Shown: positions 29,715 to 39,217, counted from the first letter of the stretch. The stretch is 64,000 nt of DNA from Shumkonia mesophila (GCF_026163695.1 NZ_JAOTID010000004.1:248001-312000), one strand, 5' to 3'. Numbers and translations: made by a program. Notes: a model not told the origin generated them from the letters alone.

Positions 29715-29730
29715 GGGATCACCCTTTCCG

Positions 29731-30633
29731 CTATCGGTTGAGGGGGTGCGGTCGGTTTGAAGCCGACCGGGCACCCCCATTCGCCGCGGCGTCCTCCCGC
29801 CCGTCATTGGTGGCCAGTTTCACGGCGTCGCCGGGCGCGGCCCGCGCCATCAGTTCGGCAAACGTCGACTGCCCTTGCAGCCAGTCCCGATACTCCGTCT
29901 CCTCTTCCACCACGACCATGCCGCGCATCGTGTGATGCCCGAGGCCGCACAACTCGGCGCACAGGATGTCGAAGGTCCCGGTCCGGGTCGGGGTGAACCA
30001 GAAGTGGGTGACCATGCCGGGAATGATGTCCATCTTGGCCCGGAAGTGAGGCACGTAGAAGTCGTGGATGACGTCGACGGAGCGCATCAGTACCTTGAGC
30101 GGCCGGCCGAGCGGCAAGTGCAGGTCGTCGCCCTCGATCAAAACGTCGTCCTGGCCGCGGGGGTCATTGGGATCGAGCCCGAACGTGTTGTCGCCGCCGA
30201 CCAGCCGGGGATCGGAGGCGCCCAACACCCCGTCCTTGCCGGGCAGGCGAAAGCTCCACTGCCACTGGCGGCCGACGACCTCGAACTCGGCCGCGTCGTC
30301 GGGGACGGTGACGAATTCGTTCCACGCGATAAGGCCGGGCGTCAGCAGGCCGATGACACCCAGCGACGTCAACCCGGTAAGCCCCCACTCCAAGCGCTTG
30401 TTTTCCGGTTCGTACGCCGCCCGCCGGCCTTTCCGGTAGCGGAAACGGACCGCGCAATAGGCCATGAACAGGATGACCGCGACGTAGGCGATGCCGGTGA
30501 TCCAGAAGGTGACGAGGGTGGCGTCATCGATGCTGTGCCAATTCGAGGCGATGGGCGTCCACCACCACGGGCTCACGACGTGGAATACGACGGTGCCGAC
30601 CGCGATGACGATAAGAACGACGGCGACGAGCAT
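29731..30633 (-). CDS. Cytochrome c oxidase subunit II, CoxM-like
   Basis: The 300 aa protein has two N-terminal TM helices and a periplasmic cupredoxin domain. The CuA ligands are seen as H in DVIHDFYVPHFRAKMDIIPG and C-x3-C-x3-H-x2-M in ILCAELCGLGHHTMRGM. The heme-path aromatic stretch GRQWQWSF is conserved. There is no fused cytochrome c domain. ATG 30633 (MLVAVVLIV) was taken; TTG 30639 is too close to the GGGGGTGA site. It is first in the operon, so the promoter should lie in the 450-bp gap upstream. Confidence 0.93.
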   Translation of the reverse strand: MLVAVVLIVIAVGTVVFHVVSPWWWTPIASNWHSIDDATLVTFWITGIAYVAVILFMAYCAVRFRYRKGRRAAYEPENKRLEWGLTGLTSLGVIGLLTPGLIAWNEFVTVPDDAAEFEVVGRQWQWSFRLPGKDGVLGASDPRLVGGDNTFGLDPNDPRGQDDVLIEGDDLHLPLGRPLKVLMRSVDVIHDFYVPHFRAKMDIIPGMVTHFWFTPTRTGTFDILCAELCGLGHHTMRGMVVVEEETEYRDWLQGQSTFAELMARAAPGDAVKLATNDGREDAAANGGARSASNRPHPLNR

Positions 30634-31082
30634 CCGCAATCACCCCCATGTCCAGCGTCCACAGGCATGAACTCGCGCGAAGCCGGGCCGCGATCCGGTG
30701 GCCCGCCAGGCGCTTCACCTCGCTCTCTCGGCCGTTCCCGAAATGCCGTCCTTGCGATCCGGCTGTGCCGCCGGCCTTCCCCTGATCGAAGGCCTTTGCG
30801 GCCGCCCTTCCGGAACCCCGGGCCCCGGATTCGACAAAGACAACCTCCCCTATAGGCTTCCCGTGAAGCCTTCTCTGAAAAGTATTGTAACACGACTAAT
30901 AATAAATTGCACGTTTGTACCAATCGTGCATAATTGCCCGTATTAGGTGATCCGCACAGTGCTTCGTGAACACGTCGGTTGCCGTACGGCGCGATCGACA
31001 GCGTGATCGGCCCCTTGTGTCATCTTGGTTGCGTCACCCTGGCTTCGCGACCGTTGCCGGCAGCGGTTGAGGAGACACGGCA
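30634..31082. other. Divergent intergenic region, oxidase operon / DUF2189 gene
   Basis: This 449-bp gap has no convincing gene. The part near coxM (30640-30860) is GC-rich with only biased, low-quality frames. The part at about 30870-30940 turns AT-rich, as promoters in GC-rich genomes do, and holds the palindrome described separately. Both flanking operons should start here. Confidence 0.5.
30907..30935 (+). promoter_or_regulatory. Promoter-like hexamers with embedded inverted repeat
   Basis: TTGCAC (30907-30912) and ATAATT (30930-30935) are 17 bp apart and face the DUF2189 gene. Between and over them lies an inverted repeat, TGCACG at 30908-30913 and CGTGCA at 30925-30930, an 11-bp spacer apart. 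A regulator bound there would block the promoter and could also act on the divergent oxidase operon. Confidence 0.4.
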
Positions 31083-31892
31083 ATGATGCAAGGAAACACC
31101 GTCGCCGGTGCCGGCGCCAAGATCGAAAGGCTGGAAGAACACCGCCAGCCGTTCGCGCTGACCATCGGACCGGCCGATTTGAAGGACGCCCTGCTCAAGG
31201 GTTGGGCCGACTTCGATGCGATGCCGACCCACCTGTTCTATCTCTGCCTGACCTATCCCATCGTCACCCTGATCGTCGCCAGGATCTATGCCGGCTACGA
31301 GGTGCTGCCGCTGGTCTTCCCGCTGCTGGCCGGCTATACGCTGATCGGCCCGCTGATCGCGGTCGGCACCTACGAGTTGAGCCGGCGGCGCGAGGCCGGG
31401 CTGCGGGTGTCGCGCTGGGATGCGCTCGAGGTCGTCCATTCCCCGGCGTTCGGCGGCATCGTCGCCCTCGGGCTGCTGCTGATGCTCTTCTATTTCGTCT
31501 GGCTGGCCGCCGCCTGGGTCCTCTATGCCGAGATCATCGGCACCCTGCCCGACTCGGTGGCCGACTTCGCCGACACCGTCCTGACCACGCCGGCGGGCTT
31601 TGCGCTCATCGTCGTCGGCTGCGGGGTGGGCTTCGTCTTCGCCGCCATCGTCTTCATGCTGAGCGTGGTCTCGTTCCCGATGATCCTGGATCGCAACGTG
31701 CCGGTCGCGGTGGCGGTCAGAACGTCGATCCGCGCCGTTCTCGCGAATCCGCTGACCATGGGGATTTGGGGCCTCGTCGTCGCGACCGCCCTGTTGCTCG
31801 GGGCGCTTCCGCTTTTTGTCGGCCTCGCCGTCGTTTTGCCGGTCCTGGGACATGCGACCTGGCATCTCTACCGGCGGGTCGTGACGTACTGA
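31083..31892 (+). CDS. DUF2189 integral membrane protein
   Basis: The 269 aa protein has about six TM segments after a soluble start. It matches DUF2189: DLKDALLKGWADFDAMPTHLFYLCLTYPIVTLIVARI, GYTLIGPLIAVGTYELSRRREAGLRVSRWDALEV, VVSFPMILDRNVPVAVAVRTSIRAVLANPLTMGIWG. Members are often near cytochrome oxidase genes, as here where it is divergent from coxM, but no function is known. A GAGGAG motif precedes ATG 31083. Confidence 0.85.
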   Translation: MMQGNTVAGAGAKIERLEEHRQPFALTIGPADLKDALLKGWADFDAMPTHLFYLCLTYPIVTLIVARIYAGYEVLPLVFPLLAGYTLIGPLIAVGTYELSRRREAGLRVSRWDALEVVHSPAFGGIVALGLLLMLFYFVWLAAAWVLYAEIIGTLPDSVADFADTVLTTPAGFALIVVGCGVGFVFAAIVFMLSVVSFPMILDRNVPVAVAVRTSIRAVLANPLTMGIWGLVVATALLLGALPLFVGLAVVLPVLGHATWHLYRRVVTY

Positions 31893-32182
31893 ACCGCCGC
31901 GAGGCCGTGCGCGAGTCTCCATGGCTTCGGAAGACGGAAACCGTGACCGGCGTCTGGCGCGACGAAACCAGCCGTTCGGCCATGCCGTTTTTCGGCTGCT
32001 CGATTCTTTATCTGTTCCCGATCTTCGTCTTCCGGCTTGCCGATTCCCTTTTGATCCCATCGCCGCAGATCCCTGGCGGCCGTCATCGGCGTCATCTGGA
32101 ATTCTGCCACGTCGCGAAAACTGCTATTCTCAGGCAGTATTGTCGTTTGTTTTATTGGTCATCCCGATTAAATCACAATCCT

Positions 32183-33208
32183 ATGCGCCAGAAACGCCAG
32201 GACCTCATCCGTTCCCTGTTCGATGAGTACATCGAGATGTACGCCGCGCGCGACGATCTCTTGACGGAACGCTTCAGCGAAAATTTCAGCGGCTACACCG
32301 GCGGCGGCGATTTCCTCGTCAAGGACCGCGAGCACTGGGCGCGAATCACCCGCAAGGACTTCGCAGAGGTGCCCGGCCGTCTGCGCATCGAGATGCTGGA
32401 CCTCTCGACGCAGGACTTGAGCGAGGACGTCGTCGTCACCACCGCCTTTTTCCACATTCACCTGCCCATCCCCGATTCCATTCTATCCAGGGAGACGGCG
32501 CGGCTGGTACTGGTTTTCCGCCGTGAAGACGGGGAGTGGAAGATTGCGCACAGCGGCATCTCCATCCCCTATCAGCTGTTGGCAAGCGGCGACGACGAGG
32601 TCTACCCGATCAATTGCCTGCACGAGCGCAACCGCGAGCTTGAAGCCATCGTCGAGGAGCGCACCGCCGCCCTGGAAGACGCCAAGACCAGGCTGGAGGC
32701 GCTCAGCAACACGGACGGACTGACCGGCATCGCCAACCGCCGCGCCTTCGATGGCATGCTGGCCCAGGAATGGAAACGCGGACAACGCGCCGGCACGCCG
32801 CTGGCCCTGATCATGCTCGACGTCGACCACTTCAAGAAGTTCAACGACCGCTACGGCCATCCGGCCGGTGACCGCTGCCTGCAGGCGCTGGCCGGGGCGC
32901 TGGCCCAGGCGGGGCGGCGGGCCGGGGAACTGGCGGTGCGCTACGGCGGCGAGGAATTCGTCATGCTGTTGCCCAATACCGGCGGGCACGACGCCTTGGA
33001 AACCGCCCACCACATCCAGCAGGGGGTGTGGGCGCTGGCCCTGCCGCACGCGGATGCGCCCACGGGCATCGTCACCGTCAGCCTCGGCGTGGCCAGCCTG
33101 GTGCCGTCAGCGCAACTCAATCCGGAAGATCTGGTGCAGCAGGCCGACTCCGCGCTTTACAGCGCCAAGCTGTCAGGGCGCAACTGCGTGCGTTCGGCGA
33201 CGGCGTGA
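32183..33208 (+). CDS. Diguanylate cyclase with N-terminal NTF2/SnoaL-like sensor domain
   Basis: The 341 aa protein has residues ~1-135 forming an alpha+beta SnoaL-like fold (LIRSLFDEYIEMYAARDDLLTERFSENFSGYTGGGDFLVKDREHW ... LVLVFRREDGEWKIAHSGISIPYQ). A short coiled coil follows (HERNRELEAIVEERTAALEDAKTRLEAL). A GGDEF domain comes next, with NTDGLTGIANRRAFD, DVDHFKKFNDRYGHPAGD and the active GGEEF motif in VRYGGEEFVMLLP. No RxxD inhibitory site is seen. It makes cyclic-di-GMP from GTP, presumably under control of a ligand bound by the SnoaL-like domain. There is no obvious ribosome site at ATG 32183. Confidence 0.9.
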   Translation: MRQKRQDLIRSLFDEYIEMYAARDDLLTERFSENFSGYTGGGDFLVKDREHWARITRKDFAEVPGRLRIEMLDLSTQDLSEDVVVTTAFFHIHLPIPDSILSRETARLVLVFRREDGEWKIAHSGISIPYQLLASGDDEVYPINCLHERNRELEAIVEERTAALEDAKTRLEALSNTDGLTGIANRRAFDGMLAQEWKRGQRAGTPLALIMLDVDHFKKFNDRYGHPAGDRCLQALAGALAQAGRRAGELAVRYGGEEFVMLLPNTGGHDALETAHHIQQGVWALALPHADAPTGIVTVSLGVASLVPSAQLNPEDLVQQADSALYSAKLSGRNCVRSATA

Positions 33209-33224
33209 CGTGGCGCGGGAACGA

Positions 33225-33256
33225 AAACCCCGCCCCGGTTGCCCGGGACGGGGTTT
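33225..33256. terminator. Bidirectional hairpin terminator between diguanylate cyclase and ndk
   Basis: AAACCCCGCCCCGG (33225-33238) pairs with CCGGGACGGGGTTT (33243-33256), with one mismatch and a 4-nt loop. On the minus strand the stem is followed by TTTT, so it can serve ndk; on the plus strand TTT follows. The flanking genes converge on it. Confidence 0.7.
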
Positions 33257-33299
33257 CGATGACGTGCCGTGCCGCTTGAAGGGGCGGCGGCGGAATAGG

Positions 33300-33722
33300 T
33301 CAGCCGACCAGCTCGGTCGCCGCGAAGAAATAGGCGATTTCGTCGCGCGCCGTTTCCGGGGCGTCGGAGCCGTGCACGGAATTCTCCTGCACGTTGACGC
33401 CGAGATCCTTGCGGATGGTCCCCGCCTCGGCGTTGGCCGGGTTGGTGGCGCCCATCACCTGGCGGTTGCGCTGGATGGCGTTGTCGCCTTCGAGCACCTG
33501 CACCACGATGGGGCCGGAGCACATGTAGTCGCACAGGTCGTTGAAGAAGGCCCGCTCGGCGTGGACGGCATAGAAGCCTTCCGCCTGCTTGCGGGTCAGG
33601 TGAATGCGCTTCTGGGCGACGATGCGCAGCCCCGCCTCTTCGAAACGGGCGACGATCTGGCCCGTGATGTTCCGGCGGGTGGCGTCCGGCTTGATGATGG
33701 ACAAAGTCCGTTCGACAGCCAT
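33300..33722 (-). CDS. ndk: Nucleoside diphosphate kinase
   Basis: This 140 aa enzyme moves the gamma phosphate between NTPs and NDPs. It carries [20 protein letters not shown] at the start and the phosphorylated His in [22 protein letters not shown] near residue 117. Full length and unremarkable. It ends at the shared hairpin. Confidence 0.97.
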   Translation of the reverse strand: MAVERTLSIIKPDATRRNITGQIVARFEEAGLRIVAQKRIHLTRKQAEGFYAVHAERAFFNDLCDYMCSGPIVVQVLEGDNAIQRNRQVMGATNPANAEAGTIRKDLGVNVQENSVHGSDAPETARDEIAYFFAATELVG

Positions 33723-33948
33723 GCCCTAAAATCCTCCAATAGCTTCGTTTGTTCTCTGACATTCCCTCAAGAGACCCGCCCCCCGACGGTTTCCCGTTTT
33801 GCGTGGGCGCGGGCATCGGGCTCCCCTCGGAGCCGGCGCCTTATAGACAGATCGTGGGCGCGACGCAAGTGTCCCATCCGCCGCCGAGGGGGCGCAAAGG
33901 CGGCCACCCTGCCCTCTCCGCCGGTGGGGCGGAGCCGGTGTTTATTTT

Positions 33949-34055
33949 GGGGACACCATACTTTTATTTTGGGGACACCATACTTAATTCGCAAAAGACG
34001 TTACCCCTCGTGCGGCGAGTGATGAAATCGAATTAAGTATGGTGTCCCCAAAATA
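33949..34055. repeat. GGGGACACCATACTT inverted-repeat element, copy 1
   Basis: Perfect 27-bp inverted arms lie at 33965-33991 and 34029-34055, with a 37-nt centre (GCAAAAGACGTTA...). An extra partial left end, GGGGACACCATACTT, stands at 33949-33963, as if a second copy had inserted and been cut. The element has the layout of REP-like sequences mobilised by RAYT (TnpA-REP) transposases; no such gene is in this window. Copy 2 is at 49978. It lies between ndk and the ABC-F gene; upstream 33905-33935 is a shred of the CCCTCTCCGCC repeat. Confidence 0.85.
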
Positions 34056-34107
34056 GGCCGAAACAGGCGTGGTTTTCCGGCGGGCCGGGGCGTGCTATGA
34101 CGCCGCC

Positions 34108-35979
34108 ATGCTGACGATCAACGACCTCACGCTACGCCTTGGCGGGCGCGTCCTCTTCGAGGGTGCCAGCCTGTTCGTGCCGGCCGGCCACAAGGTGGGC
34201 CTGGTCGGACGCAACGGTTCGGGCAAGACGACGCTGTTTCGAGTCATCTCCGGCGAGTTGGCCCCCGACAGCGGGTCGGTCACCCTGGCCGGGCGGCCGC
34301 GGGTGGGCCGCGTCGCCCAGGAAGCGCCGGACGGCCCGTCGAGCCTGCTGGAAACCGTGCTGGCCGCCGACGAGGAACGGGCCCGCCTGCTGATCGAGGC
34401 GGAGACGACGGCCGATCCGCTGCGCATCGCCGAGGTGCACACGCGGCTCACCGACATCGAGGCCCATTCCGCGCCCTCCCGGGCCGCCGCCATCCTGTCC
34501 GGCCTGGGGTTCGACGAGGCGGCCCAGGCTCGTCCCTGCCAGGAATTCTCGGGCGGCTGGCGCATGCGCGTGGCGCTGGCCGGGGCGCTGTTCGCCAGGC
34601 CCGACCTGCTGCTGCTGGACGAGCCCACCAACCACCTCGACCTCGAGGCCACCCTGTGGCTGGAGGGTTATCTGGCCGCCTGGCCGGGAACCCTTCTGGT
34701 GATCAGCCATGAGCGCCGGCTGCTCAACCGCGTCGCCGAGGAAATCGCCCATTTGAGCGAGCGCACGCTGACCCGCTATGCCGGCAACTACGATCGCTTC
34801 GAGCGGGTGCGCCGCGAAAACCTGGTGCGCGAGGCCCGGATGCGCGACCGCCAGGTCGCCGAGCAGAAGCGCATCCAGGCCTTCGTCGACCGCTTCCGGG
34901 CCAAGGCCACCAAGGCCCGGCAGGCGCAAAGCCGGCTCAAGATGCTGGCCCGCATGGAGCCGATCGCCGCGGTCATCGAGGAGCACACCACCGCCTTCCA
35001 GTTTCCGGCCCCCGAGCCGATGCCGCCGCCGCTGATCGCGTTGACCGGGGTTTCCGTCGGCTACGTGCCGGAAAAGCCGGTGCTCTCCCGCCTCAACCTG
35101 CGCATCGACATGGACGACCGGATCGCCTTGATCGGCGCCAACGGCAACGGCAAGTCGACCCTGGTCAAGCTGTTGAGCGGCCGGCTCGACGTGACGGAGG
35201 GGACGCTGCGCCGGCCCGGCAAGCTGCGCATCGGCTATTTCGCCCAGCACCAGGCCGAGGAGCTGGACATGGGCGGCACCGCCTTCAGCCATCTGGCCGC
35301 CCTCATGCCGGATGCCCGCGAATCGGCGGTGCGCGCCCATCTCGGCCGCTTCGGCTTCGGCCAGGACAAGGCCGACGTCAAGGTTTCCTCGCTCTCCGGC
35401 GGCGAAAAGGCCCGCCTGCTGTTCGCCATGATGAGCCGGGCCGACCCGCACATGCTGCTCTTGGACGAGCCGACCAACCATCTGGACGTCGACGCCCGGG
35501 AGGCCCTGGTCGAGGCGCTGAACGGCTTCGACGGCGCCGTCATCGTGGTCAGCCACGATGCCCACCTGATCGATTTGGTGTGCGACCGCCTGTGGCTGGT
35601 GGCGGACGGCACCTGCGCCCCCTTCGAGGGCAGCCTCGAGGATTACGCCCGCCACCTTGCCGAACAGCGCCGGGCCAACCGGCGCGGCGACGGCGAGGCC
35701 GGGGCCAACGACCGCAAGGAGGCGAGGCGCAACCGCGCCCAGGCGCGCGCCGACGCAGCCCCCCTAAGACGGGCCGCCCAGCAGGCCGAAAAACGCCTGG
35801 CTGAAGCGACCGAGTGCAAGAAGCGCCTCGAGGCCGAGCTGGCCGACCCCGCCACCTATGCGCGGGCGCCCGAGCGCGTCACCGCGCTGCAGATCGCCAT
35901 GGCCGAGGCGCGAAGCGCGCTGGAGGCCGCCGAGGAAGCCTGGCTCGCCGCCCACGCCGCGCTGGACGAGGCAGAGTAG
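34108..35979 (+). CDS. ABC-F family ATPase
   Basis: The 623 aa protein has two ABC domains in one chain and no TM region: Walker A GRNGSGKTTL and GANGNGKSTL, signatures FSGGWRMRVALAGAL and LSGGEKARLLFAMM, Walker B LLLLDEPTNHLD and MLLLDEPTNHLD. The ABC-F linker (Arg/Lys-rich, RMRDRQVAEQKRIQAFVDRFRAKATKARQAQSRLKML) lies between. A charged C-terminal coiled coil (~residues 535-620) follows, as in Uup/YheS-type proteins. These act on ribosomes or in resistance. ATG 34108 was taken since the frame upstream is non-coding. Confidence 0.93.
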   Translation: MLTINDLTLRLGGRVLFEGASLFVPAGHKVGLVGRNGSGKTTLFRVISGELAPDSGSVTLAGRPRVGRVAQEAPDGPSSLLETVLAADEERARLLIEAETTADPLRIAEVHTRLTDIEAHSAPSRAAAILSGLGFDEAAQARPCQEFSGGWRMRVALAGALFARPDLLLLDEPTNHLDLEATLWLEGYLAAWPGTLLVISHERRLLNRVAEEIAHLSERTLTRYAGNYDRFERVRRENLVREARMRDRQVAEQKRIQAFVDRFRAKATKARQAQSRLKMLARMEPIAAVIEEHTTAFQFPAPEPMPPPLIALTGVSVGYVPEKPVLSRLNLRIDMDDRIALIGANGNGKSTLVKLLSGRLDVTEGTLRRPGKLRIGYFAQHQAEELDMGGTAFSHLAALMPDARESAVRAHLGRFGFGQDKADVKVSSLSGGEKARLLFAMMSRADPHMLLLDEPTNHLDVDAREALVEALNGFDGAVIVVSHDAHLIDLVCDRLWLVADGTCAPFEGSLEDYARHLAEQRRANRRGDGEAGANDRKEARRNRAQARADAAPLRRAAQQAEKRLAEATECKKRLEAELADPATYARAPERVTALQIAMAEARSALEAAEEAWLAAHAALDEAE

Positions 35980-36431
35980 GCGCGATTCCCTCTCCCCCGT
36001 TTGCCAGCCGGGGGCGAGCGGGATTAGCTTAAGGCCCAACCCGTGCGGAGGGCTCGACCTGTCGTGGGTCGGGCATCATCCAAAAGAAGCGGAGGATTGG
36101 GATGCGTTCGACCAGCGACGCGAAACGCGCGCGTCCGATGGTGCAATGGCTGGCCACCGGCGGCGCCGGCCTCGAGGCTGGCCGCTCCATCATCCGGGCT
36201 TGTCCCCTCTTCGGCCCAATGGCCTGACGGCCTGACTCCCGCGGACGGAGGGAGCGGGGGGATGCCCCTTCTCCCCTTTTCCGTGCCCGGCCGTTGGCGC
36301 GTTGCGCCGACCCTCGCCATGGACAAGACCCCGCCCGATCTGCTTATCTCGGGCGGGCGTCTGTCCGCGCCCATCCCCCCGCCGCCAACCGATGGAAGGG
36401 ACCGGCCATTCGCAAAGTCCCGTTGAGCACC
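35980..36431. other. Intergenic region without recognised gene
   Basis: This GC-rich 452-bp stretch lies between the ABC-F and phosphoesterase genes. Frames exist on both strands but show no family match or ribosome site. The first 40 bp (CCCTCTCCCCCGTTTGCC...GGGGGCGAGCGGG) look like a worn piece of the CCCTCTCCGCCC repeat. Nothing else could be assigned. Confidence 0.4.
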
Positions 36432-37583
36432 ATGATCATCTTCCATGTGATTCCCCTCGCCATCTTCCTTTACGTGGCCTGGCGGTTCGTCCTGCCGCTG
36501 CCGGTCGGTCCGGCCTGGAAGGGGCTGGCGGCGCTGGCCCTGCTGGCGATCTCCCAGCAGCACCTCGTCGTGCGCACGTTCTTCGGCAGCTTGGCCTCGC
36601 CGGAACTTCCCGCCCCGGTGCTGATCGCCGTCGGCTGGCTGTTCGGCGCCTTCATTCTGCTGGCGGGGTTGCTGCTGCTCAGGGATCTCGCCGCCGTCGT
36701 CCTCCTGCTGGCCGCCAAGGCGGGCCTTTCGGCGGGGATTTCGGTTTCCGGCGTCGGCTGGGCCTTGGGCGCCGGCGTCGCCGCGCTCGTCCTCTCGGCG
36801 TTCGGGGTGTGGCAGGCCGTCCGCGTGCCCGACGTGCGCACCCTCGACATCGCCATCCCCGGCCTGCCGGCCGAGCTCGACGGCCTCAACCTGGTGCAGA
36901 TCAGCGACCTGCACGCCAGCCGCCTGTTCGCGGCGCCGTGGGTCGAAGCCGTGGTGGAGAAGGCCAACGCGCTCGATCCCGATGTCATCCTGTTGACCGG
37001 CGATCAGGCCGACGGCCCGGCCGACCGGCGCGCCACCGACGTGGCGCCGCTCAGGGGGCTTAAGGCCCGGCACGGCGTCTTCGCCATCACCGGCAACCAC
37101 GAATACTACTCGGGCCACGCCGCCTGGATGGCCGCCTTCGAGGACCTCGGCATGCGCGTACTGATGAACGAGCACGTGGTGATCGGCCAGAACGGCCGCT
37201 CGCTGGTACTGGCCGGCATCACCGATGCCGCCGCTTTCGGCTTCGCGCTGACGGCCCCCGACATCGGCGCGGCGCTGGCCGGGGCGCCCAAGGATGCCCC
37301 CGTCGTCCTGATGGCGCACCGGCCGCCCGGGGCGGCGCGGCACGCCGAGGCCGGCGTCGACCTCCAGCTTTCGGGGCACACTCACGGCGGCCAGATCCCG
37401 GGCATCAAGGCGCTGGCGCGGCACTTCAACGAGGGGTTCGTCTCCGGCCTCTATGCGGTCGGCGGCATGCAGCTTTACGTCAGCAACGGCACCGGCCTGT
37501 GGCCCGGCTTCCCGCTGCGCCTCGGCAGCCCCGCCGAGATCACCCAGATCGTGCTGCGGGCCCGCGCGGCCGGCCAGGGCTGA
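36432..37583 (+). CDS. Membrane-anchored metallophosphoesterase (YkuE/YaeI-like)
   Basis: The 383 aa protein has an N-terminal half with about four TM helices. The C-terminal half is a calcineurin-like domain with all metal motifs: QISDLHASRLF (DxH), ILLTGDQADG (GDxxD variant), AITGNHEYYSG (GNHE), LMAHRP and LSGHTHGGQIPG (GHTH). YkuE-type enzymes cleave phosphodiesters or pyrophosphates of lipids such as UDP-diacylglucosamine. It probably acts at the membrane face; the substrate is unproven. Confidence 0.88.
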   Translation: MIIFHVIPLAIFLYVAWRFVLPLPVGPAWKGLAALALLAISQQHLVVRTFFGSLASPELPAPVLIAVGWLFGAFILLAGLLLLRDLAAVVLLLAAKAGLSAGISVSGVGWALGAGVAALVLSAFGVWQAVRVPDVRTLDIAIPGLPAELDGLNLVQISDLHASRLFAAPWVEAVVEKANALDPDVILLTGDQADGPADRRATDVAPLRGLKARHGVFAITGNHEYYSGHAAWMAAFEDLGMRVLMNEHVVIGQNGRSLVLAGITDAAAFGFALTAPDIGAALAGAPKDAPVVLMAHRPPGAARHAEAGVDLQLSGHTHGGQIPGIKALARHFNEGFVSGLYAVGGMQLYVSNGTGLWPGFPLRLGSPAEITQIVLRARAAGQG

Positions 37584-37825
37584 CCCCGCCGGACCGTCGC
37601 CCTGGGCAACCGGAAAGATCGTTGACACGGTCGTCTTCCAACATCGGCCCCACCCAGGGATTCCGCCATTTGTGGATAACTAGGGGAAAATATCGGAAAA
37701 ATTGGGCTTTATCCCGTTCCCCCGATATGCGAAAGCCTTTGCTCCGAGACCGGGCTTTCGGAATCGGGCCATGAGGGGTGCCACCGGGCCGCGGTCCTGC
37801 GACCATAAATGGGGGGAATCCCGCA

Positions 37826-39139
37826 ATGCCCGAAAAATGCGTTCTCGACGTCAATGAACGCCCGGCCCCGGGGCCGTGGCTGCTGTTCAGCCTCCAGCAC
37901 CTCTTCGCCATGTTCGGCGCCACCGTGCTGGTGCCCTTCCTGACCGGCCTCAATCCCGCCGTCGCCCTGGTTTCCAGCGGCCTCGGCACGCTGCTTTACA
38001 TCGTCATTACCCAGGGCAAGATCCCGGTCTACCTGGGGTCCTCCTTCGCCTTCATCGGCCCCATCCTGGCAGCCAAGACCATCGGTGGCCTGGACGGCGC
38101 CCTGGTTGGCTGCGCGGTGGCCGGCCTGGTCTACGTGGTGGTCGCCGGCTTCATCGCCAAATACGGCGTCGATTGGCTGCTGCGCCTGCTGCCCCCGGTG
38201 GTGATCGGCCCGGTCATCATGGTGATCGGCTTAGGGCTAGCCCCCGTCGCCATCAAGATGGCGACCGGCCAGGCGGCCGGCGGCCCCTACAGCTCCGAGC
38301 AGTTCATCGTCGCCCTCTCGGCGCTCGGCATCGCGGTCGTCTTCGCCACCTTCATGCGCGGGATCTTCGGGCTGATCCCCATCCTGTTCGGCGTGCTGGG
38401 CGGCTATCTGGTGGCCATCCCCTTCGGCTTGGTCGACCTCGCCAAGGTCGCCACGGCGCCGCTGTTCGTGATCCCCGAGTTCATGATCCCCGGCGTCACC
38501 GTTTCGCCGGTGGTTTCGCTGTCCATCATCCTGATGGTGGCCCCCGTCGCCCTGGTCACCATCGCCGAGCACATCGGCGACCAGACGGTGATCAGCAAGG
38601 TGACCGGGCGCAACTTCCTGGTCAATCCCGGCCTGCATCGCTCGCTCCTGGGCGACGGCCTGGCCACCAGCCTGGCCGCCCTGATCGGCGGCCCGCCCAA
38701 CACCACCTATGGCGAGAACATCGGCGTCGTCGCCATCACCCGGGTGTTCAGCGTCTACGTCACCGGCGGCGCCGCGGTGCTGGCCATCGTCTTCGGCTTC
38801 GTCGGCGTCATCTCGGCCTTCATCCAGAGCATCCCGACCGCCGTCATGGGCGGGGTGTGCATCATGCTGTTCGGCATCATCGCCGCCTCGGGCATGCGCC
38901 TCATGGTCGACCGGCGGGTCAACTTCGCCGAGAAGCGCAACCTGATCATCGCCTCGGTCATCCTGGTCATCGGCGTCGGCGGCGCGGTGATCCACGTCAC
39001 CGACACGGTCCAGATGTCGAGCATGGCGCTGGCCGCCGTTTCCGGTGTCATCCTCAACCTGGTGATGCCGGGCCGCCAGAAGGGCGCCGCCGGCGAGGCG
39101 CTGTTCGCCCCCGAACCGGAAGCCGCACCGGCCGAGTAG
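37826..39139 (+). CDS. uraA: Uracil permease, UraA/NCS2 family
   Basis: The 437 aa carrier has 12-14 TM segments. Family motifs are LFSLQHLFAMFGATVLVPFLTGLNPAVAL, IPVYLGSSFAFIGPI (QGKIPVYLGSSFAF), LVTIAEHIGDQ (the substrate-contact Glu/His region) and GGPPNTTYGENIGVVAITRV. GGGGGGA precedes ATG 37826 by 9 nt. A strong terminator follows. upp lies convergently downstream, so the pair covers uptake and salvage of uracil. Confidence 0.92.
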   Translation: MPEKCVLDVNERPAPGPWLLFSLQHLFAMFGATVLVPFLTGLNPAVALVSSGLGTLLYIVITQGKIPVYLGSSFAFIGPILAAKTIGGLDGALVGCAVAGLVYVVVAGFIAKYGVDWLLRLLPPVVIGPVIMVIGLGLAPVAIKMATGQAAGGPYSSEQFIVALSALGIAVVFATFMRGIFGLIPILFGVLGGYLVAIPFGLVDLAKVATAPLFVIPEFMIPGVTVSPVVSLSIILMVAPVALVTIAEHIGDQTVISKVTGRNFLVNPGLHRSLLGDGLATSLAALIGGPPNTTYGENIGVVAITRVFSVYVTGGAAVLAIVFGFVGVISAFIQSIPTAVMGGVCIMLFGIIAASGMRLMVDRRVNFAEKRNLIIASVILVIGVGGAVIHVTDTVQMSSMALAAVSGVILNLVMPGRQKGAAGEALFAPEPEAAPAE

Positions 39140-39158
39140 TCAATCTCCACACGCAGAC

Positions 39159-39199
39159 AACCCCCCCGCCGGGCGGCCAGCCCGGCGGGGGTTCTTTTT
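39159..39199 (+). terminator. Intrinsic terminator after uraA
   Basis: AACCCCCCCGCCGGG (39159-39173) pairs with CCCGGCGGGGGTT (39181-39193) and is followed by CTTTTTG. It is the clearest rho-independent terminator in the window and ends the uraA transcript. Confidence 0.9.
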
Positions 39200-39217
39200 G
39201 TCCGCTCGCTTCCAAAC

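Noticed and set aside
36024-37628. 534-codon minus-strand ORF opposite the metallophosphoesterase
   Set aside because: It is the antisense shadow of a well-supported gene with all its metal motifs on the plus strand.
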